Positions 5,166-8,273 of a DNA stretch of 8,273 bases are shown here, piece after piece. The position numbers and the translations under genes were made by a program. The notes beneath the pieces are model-generated. The model made no database searches. It was not told where the DNA came from and was given only the letters and a program-made list of their open reading frames with translations. The DNA is taken from assembly GCA_013153795.1 (NCBI GenBank), contig JAADDV010000121.1:1-8273 (forward strand), read 5' to 3'. Every line of letters starts with the position of its first letter. Positions within the stretch are counted from its first letter, which is position 1. This DNA is from Aquificota bacterium. GTDB taxonomy: Bacteria; Aquificota; Aquificia; Aquificales; Hydrogenothermaceae.

Positions 5166-6551
5166 TTACTCCTTCAACATTTTTTTAATTTCTTTTATTT
5201 TACGTCTTATGTTCCTTCCGATCAACATCCTTAGCCAAAGATTTACATTTTCATTTCCAAGTTTTTTCAAATTTCTCCTTTCGTTTATCTGAAGTATTTG
5301 ATCCTTCCTATATGTTTGAAATTTTTCATACAGTTTTGTTTTTTTCTGTTCCTTTCCATCTACTGAACGCACCATATACGCCCCATACCCGAGAACCTGT
5401 CCATACCCGACAATCATCCTATATTCCAGTCCGAGAATTTCAAACAACCTTTCAATGAATTCTCTTCCTTCCCATCCATGAATGATACATCCATCCGTAT
5501 TCACGTAGAGCAATCGATCACCGAATTTTTTCCAGATGAGAGTGAATATTCCATCGAGTATGTAGTTGAGTGCCGCATACAACCCCACGTTTCGAATTCT
5601 CTTTTCTTTTTTTATGATTTGTCCGTTTTCAATCAGATCGAATTCCGTTTTCGCAAGTATACCGATGATTGAATTTCTCGCAAGTTTCCATTCTGCTATT
5701 TCGTCTTTTTCATATCCTCTTTTCCTACCTCTCTCAAACACAAATTCAGCTTCATTGCTACTACGCCAGAAATACACGTCGAACCCAACACGATTTGCCA
5801 ACTGCCAGTATGCAGATTTTATGTCGAGATATATGAGATCAAATTCTCGGAAGCGGTTACCGATCGTCAACCAGTCCGCTACCCATTTCGAATTATAGTA
5901 GATCGGTTGCGTGTTTTTGTGTAGAAATTGCTTTTCTCTTTCTACTGTTGAGTATATACGTCCTTTGATATTGTGCCTTTTCAAAAACTGCATTGCCATT
6001 TCGCCCGCCGTGAGACCATTATCCAAAACACTATCCTTGTCTATATACACAAACTTATTTATGAAATCTTTTACAAAGTTGCTTCCTCTCACTCCCCTTT
6101 TTATTTTTTTACTTATTTCTACCAGCTCGAGAAAATCAACCAATTCACGTTTATATCCATCAGTTTGAAGTATGTTTATTTCACTTACCTTTTTTTGTTT
6201 TTTCTCATGTGTATCTGTTTCAGCTTCTATCCACCAAACGAACACCTCACTATCTTCCGTTCCATCACATTCCACGATCTCCCCAGTTTCCAAATCCAAA
6301 CAATACCCTTTGCTTACTGTTTGATCAACGGCATGTATGCCGAGTTCAGTTTGCACGAAAAGAAAATCTTCCGAGGAAAGAGAAGGAAGCTCTTTTTTGA
6401 TCGGTAGAGAAATTTCTTTTTTTGAAAAAACGTAGATCTTTTTTCTATTCAAGATCTCATCAGATAGCTTTTGAATTTCCTGAAATTCTATTTCAAACTC
6501 CTCTTCCTTTTTTAGATCTGAAACAAAATCAAAAAGATTTTTCAAACTCAT
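5166..6551 (-). CDS. Compact family B-like DNA polymerase, 461 aa
   Basis: Predicted replicative polymerase. The palm motifs appear in order. Motif A is YLDIKSAYW (241-249; metal ligand Asp243, steric-gate Tyr248). Motif B is KLARNSIIG (289-297), against the family K-x3-N-S-x-Y-G. Motif C is YVNTDG (349-354), against Y-x-D-T-D. Asp243 and Asp353, equivalent to the two metal ligands, are kept. Tyr in motif B is Ile296 and the first Asp of motif C is Asn351. LTAGEMAMQFLKR (180-192) resembles the segment before motif A in the family. Motifs A and B are only 46 residues apart, leaving no room for a TPR1 insertion as in phi29-type enzymes. The N-terminus contains DLETG (86-90), YIDKD (169-173) and an Asn158/Asp162 pair that could be remnants of exonuclease sites, but the spacing is too short for a full domain. 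SD GGAGAGGG precedes ATG 6549-6551. The fold class is likely; activity is inferred. Confidence 0.8.
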   Translation of the reverse strand: MSLKNLFDFVSDLKKEEEFEIEFQEIQKLSDEILNRKKIYVFSKKEISLPIKKELPSLSSEDFLFVQTELGIHAVDQTVSKGYCLDLETGEIVECDGTEDSEVFVWWIEAETDTHEKKQKKVSEINILQTDGYKRELVDFLELVEISKKIKRGVRGSNFVKDFINKFVYIDKDSVLDNGLTAGEMAMQFLKRHNIKGRIYSTVEREKQFLHKNTQPIYYNSKWVADWLTIGNRFREFDLIYLDIKSAYWQLANRVGFDVYFWRSSNEAEFVFERGRKRGYEKDEIAEWKLARNSIIGILAKTEFDLIENGQIIKKEKRIRNVGLYAALNYILDGIFTLIWKKFGDRLLYVNTDGCIIHGWEGREFIERLFEILGLEYRMIVGYGQVLGYGAYMVRSVDGKEQKKTKLYEKFQTYRKDQILQINERRNLKKLGNENVNLWLRMLIGRNIRRKIKEIKKMLKE

Positions 6552-6569
6552 TTTTCCCTCTCCTTTTTT

Positions 6570-7157
6570 TTATGAATATAGGCGAAAAAAAACTATCCCT
6601 GTTTTGGCTTCCAAGTATACGTCCAAAAACAAACCTGAAACGTTTTGGATTATGTCAAAAAATTGATGAGCAGTTGCCTTTCTGAGTTTATTGTTGTTGT
6701 CGTTATCATCCAGCTTACTTATATCTACTTCGTATACACATTCTAGATCTTGAAGATATACATCAGTTTTTTTGTCAATATACATTTCCAAAAATTCAAG
6801 CACATCAAACAAACCTAGTGCTTCCATACCTTCCCAGAATATTTGAATTAGATCGCAATCCTGCTTTCCAAGCCAAAGCACCTGACAGCGATCCATGTCG
6901 TAGAGGATCGAAAGAAGCTCCAGTTTTCTCTGTTTTTCTTTTTTCTTTGTTCTTTTCCATTCGAAACTTTTGAATTCCCAAAGACCCTTTTTTTGCAGAC
7001 AGTATGTGATTTTCCCGATTGCCTCGAGATATTCCTCTTTTTCACGTGAGCGGCGTAGACCTCTTGCAAGAAAAGAAAAGAATTGTTTCGTTGCTCCGAG
7101 AAGACGGGACCACGTTGGGGTCCCAAAAAAATAGATAGCATACTTTTTGAAGTCCAT
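6570..7157 (-). CDS. Protein of unknown function next to the polymerase, 195 aa
   Basis: Not recognised. The N-terminus is aromatic and basic (KKYAIYFFGTPTWSRLL, then ARGLRRSREKEE at 31-42). Residues 56-80 are Lys/Arg-rich, the middle (94-126) is hydrophobic and acidic, and an Asp/Asn run (DDNDNNN, 150-156) looks like a linker before a C-terminal hydrophobic piece. No catalytic motif is clear. The gene lies 18 bases before the polymerase, a place that holds the terminal-protein gene in some protein-primed viruses (phi29, PRD1), but the compact polymerase argues against that role. The SD (AGAGGTG) of ATG 7155-7157 lies inside the right-hand arm of the 12-bp inverted repeat, so translation is probably controlled by that hairpin and coupled to the upstream 105-aa gene. 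Confidence 0.75.
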   Translation of the reverse strand: MDFKKYAIYFFGTPTWSRLLGATKQFFSFLARGLRRSREKEEYLEAIGKITYCLQKKGLWEFKSFEWKRTKKKEKQRKLELLSILYDMDRCQVLWLGKQDCDLIQIFWEGMEALGLFDVLEFLEMYIDKKTDVYLQDLECVYEVDISKLDDNDNNNKLRKATAHQFFDIIQNVSGLFLDVYLEAKTGIVFFRLYS

Positions 7158-7160
7158 CTT

Positions 7161-7242
7161 AGCACCTCTCCCAAAAAAATTGTTTCGATTTTTATTTTAT
7201 TGCTTTTTCGAAGAAAGAAAAAAAAAGAAAGGGAGAGGTGCT
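7161..7242 (-). promoter_or_regulatory. SD-sequestering intercistronic hairpin (12-bp perfect stem)
   Basis: The arms AGCACCTCTCCC and GGGAGAGGTGCT (7231-7242 and 7161-7172 as read in the mRNA) are perfectly complementary, eight of twelve pairs G-C in an otherwise A+T-rich window, with a 58-base pyrimidine-rich loop. The first arm begins directly after the TAA of the 105-aa gene. The second arm contains the SD of the 195-aa gene, whose ATG is three bases beyond. A ribosome ending on the upstream gene would cover the first arm and free the SD. No T run follows the stem, so a terminator is unlikely. Confidence 0.6.
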
Positions 7243-7560
7243 TTATATGGTTATATGTTCATCTCCCGCTGAAATTTCTATTACCTCGTCCTGCCAATGA
7301 GCTTCCAACCATTCAAGAGCCTCTCTCAATGCTTCCTTATCTGAAAAAACACGCCATTTTCCCGTCTCAACCCAAAAACACCCATCGCTCAAGCACTTCT
7401 CATATTCATAGAACCACCACCCATTGCGTCCATTGTAGCTTACCTCAAGACTATGTGCGTGATTATCATATGTTATTATTGAAAAATACCCATCATCTAT
7501 TCCTTTTTCTATTACTCTTTTTACTCTTTCCCAAATTTCATTTCCATTCTTTTTAGCCAT
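7243..7560 (-). CDS. Small acidic aromatic protein, 105 aa, unknown function
   Basis: Not recognised. It begins with a helix (GNEIWERVKRVIEKGIDDG), then beta-like segments rich in Trp/Tyr (YFSIITYDNHAHSLEVSY, GWWFYEYEK, CFWVETGKWRVF), then a helix (DKEALREALEWLEAHW) and an acidic end. Two cysteines (47 and 52) are near each other. The layout is that of a small soluble alpha/beta protein, with no DNA-binding signature. ATG 7558-7560 has a GGGGGT SD that overlaps the stop of the 90-aa gene. Its own stop directly abuts the hairpin that controls the 195-aa gene, so its translation may set the level of that protein. As the third gene after the promoter it is probably an early gene. Confidence 0.75.
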   Translation of the reverse strand: MAKKNGNEIWERVKRVIEKGIDDGYFSIITYDNHAHSLEVSYNGRNGWWFYEYEKCLSDGCFWVETGKWRVFSDKEALREALEWLEAHWQDEVIEISAGDEHITI

Positions 7561-7565
7561 TTTTC

Positions 7566-7838
7566 TTACCCCCTATATATATTCCATTTTTCATGTTGCA
7601 GAAAAAACATATTCAAAATATCCTTTACATCATCTTCATTATCACATTTACATCTTTTTTCACATTTCCAGTCACACCATCCTATCAGATCTACCCAATC
7701 CTCTATTATCCAACCATCCTTTTCTTTTATTATCACTATTCCGTCTCTTCTTTTTATCTTATCTGTTTCAGCTTTCAGAACTAGCTTTCCTTCCAGATCC
7801 AAAACATCCAAAAAACTATTGATTTTTTTCCAAGCCAT
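7566..7838 (-). CDS. Small protein with a Cys cluster, 90 aa
   Basis: Not recognised. The first half looks beta-rich (GKLVLKAETDKIKRRDGIVI and IKEKDGWIIEDWV). A compact cysteine cluster follows, WCDWKCEKRCKC (residues 54-65: Cys55, 59, 63, 65; spacing C-x3-C-x3-C-x-C), then an acidic helix. The cluster could bind zinc or another metal, or form disulfides; His82 is a possible extra ligand. The start ATG (7836-7838) overlaps the stop of the first gene by one base (TAATG), so the two are translationally coupled. Probably an early accessory protein, role unknown. Confidence 0.75.
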   Translation of the reverse strand: MAWKKINSFLDVLDLEGKLVLKAETDKIKRRDGIVIIKEKDGWIIEDWVDLIGWCDWKCEKRCKCDNEDDVKDILNMFFLQHEKWNIYRG

Positions 7839-8185
7839 TATTTTCCCCTCTTATAGTATTTTTTAGAATATTTTTTGCCTTTTTTAGATTTGTTTTGTTT
7901 GTTTTTGTATTTATTTGCCGTCTTTATCCAGTCTTCACGTGCCTCTTCCAAGAGAGCTTCCCATTCCTTTCTGTCTACAGCATTGCAGAACACATTCACA
8001 AGAAGCTTTCCATCTTTTTCGCCGAGAAATTCGATCTCTATATATAGAACCTCACCTTCTTTTTCCTCTACAGGAATGATCATATATCTCCCTTCACTAC
8101 AGAGCTGAATTTGACTTTGAAGAGACTTGTATAGCCAAAAGTCCGCAATTACATGCTTGTTTTTCCCTTCATATATTTTCCTCAT
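7838..8185 (-). CDS. First gene of the operon: small protein with Lys-rich tail, 115 aa
   Basis: Not recognised. Residues 1-85 look like an alpha/beta domain (HVIADFWLYKSLQSQIQL, RYMIIPVEE, GEVLYIEIEFLG, KLLVNVFCNAV). Residues 89-115 are a Lys/Tyr/Asn-rich tail (TANKYKNKQNKSKKGKKYSK) that may bind nucleic acid. The frame also has a GTG (8186-8188) just before ATG 8183-8185. I chose the ATG because the SD AAGGAG (8193-8198) is seven bases from it and only four from the GTG. The strong promoter lies about 40 bases upstream, so this is likely the first gene expressed. A regulatory role is possible from position only; no helix-turn-helix is clear. Confidence 0.75.
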   Translation of the reverse strand: MRKIYEGKNKHVIADFWLYKSLQSQIQLCSEGRYMIIPVEEKEGEVLYIEIEFLGEKDGKLLVNVFCNAVDRKEWEALLEEAREDWIKTANKYKNKQNKSKKGKKYSKKYYKRGK

Positions 8186-8221
8186 CACTACACTCCTTAA
8201 AAAAATAATTCCATGTTAAAT

Positions 8222-8250
8222 AAAATACATTTTTTTGTTTTTTTTGTCAA
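8222..8250 (-). promoter_or_regulatory. Sigma-70-type promoter of the operon
   Basis: A perfect -35 box TTGACA (8245-8250) and a -10-like box TATTTT (8222-8227, four of six consensus bases) are separated by exactly 17 bp, mostly A. Transcription would start near 8215, leaving a leader of about 30 bases with the AAGGAG SD of the first gene. It points into the gene series and is the best promoter in the window. The bases to the right (8251-8273) show nothing further. Confidence 0.75.
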
Positions 8251-8273
8251 GATATTACGCTTTATTTCCATTT

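Noticed and set aside
4938..5292. Phe/Ser-rich plus-strand reading frames here and elsewhere, such as 3960-4226 and 7083-7556
   Set aside because: They are antisense to purine-rich minus-strand genes, which makes long Phe/Leu/Ser frames by composition. They lie opposite well-supported minus-strand genes.
6338..6352. Short palindrome-like GGCAT/ATGCC
   Set aside because: A 5-bp stem inside the polymerase coding region with no regulatory context; expected by chance.
5166..6551. Complete proofreading exonuclease domain in the polymerase
   Set aside because: DLETG, the Asn158/Asp162 pair and YIDKD occur in the right order, but the distance between the last two is about ten residues where the family has about a hundred, so only a remnant or coincidence can be claimed.
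7161..7242. Rho-independent terminator
   Set aside because: The stem is good, but the loop is 58 bases and no T run follows on either strand; the SD inside the arm gives a better explanation.
1..8273. Terminal inverted repeats or direct overlap of the two window ends
   Set aside because: The first bases and the reverse complement of the last bases do not match, and no direct overlap was seen, so neither a complete linear genome with repeats nor a circularised contig can be claimed.

Overview
The window looks like most or all of the coding part of a small, tailless, membrane-containing bacterial virus (or a provirus or plasmid form of one). It is A+T-rich, and every gene I can support lies on the minus strand, so it reads from right to left. 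Genes are separated by a few bases or overlap by 1-4 bases, and nearly every start has a purine-rich Shine-Dalgarno (SD) sequence. Three protein families anchor the identification. One is a short A32/FtsK-type packaging ATPase. The second is a major capsid protein that resembles the PM2 (corticovirus) double jelly-roll protein. The third is a lytic transglycosylase with a membrane anchor. The transglycosylase implies a host with peptidoglycan, so a bacterium. The low G+C and Lys/Glu-rich proteins fit a low-GC host, perhaps a thermophile, but the sequence alone does not settle the host. I see no integrase, transposase, tRNA, rRNA, CRISPR array or host housekeeping gene.

Right part (8273 to about 4740, early/replication side). 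A promoter (TTGACA, 17-bp spacer, TATTTT) at 8222-8250 drives three small genes of unknown function (7838-8185, 7566-7838, 7243-7560). Next comes a 12-bp perfect inverted repeat (7161-7172 / 7231-7242). In mRNA it would hide the SD of the following 195-aa gene, directly after the stop codon of the preceding gene, which suggests translational coupling. After the 195-aa gene comes a 461-aa protein with the three palm motifs of family B DNA polymerases in an unusually compact form, then a 139-aa charged protein.

Left part (about 4746 to 29, packaging and virion side). The order is packaging ATPase, a 77-aa membrane protein, a 75-bp A+T-rich gap with a possible second promoter, two tiny membrane proteins (31 and 36 aa), the capsid protein, and three proteins with C-terminal membrane anchors. 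These are followed by the anchored transglycosylase, a beta-rich protein, and two more small membrane proteins (85 and 45 aa). The many one-helix membrane proteins around the capsid gene are what an internal-membrane virus of the PRD1/PM2 type needs.

Several genes are not evident from a plain long-ORF reading: the 31-, 36- and 45-aa genes, and a shorter capsid protein start (315 aa rather than 347). At the left edge, bases 1-36 are a perfect inverted copy of 321-356. This may be a fold-back assembly or amplification artefact at a contig end rather than true genome sequence.
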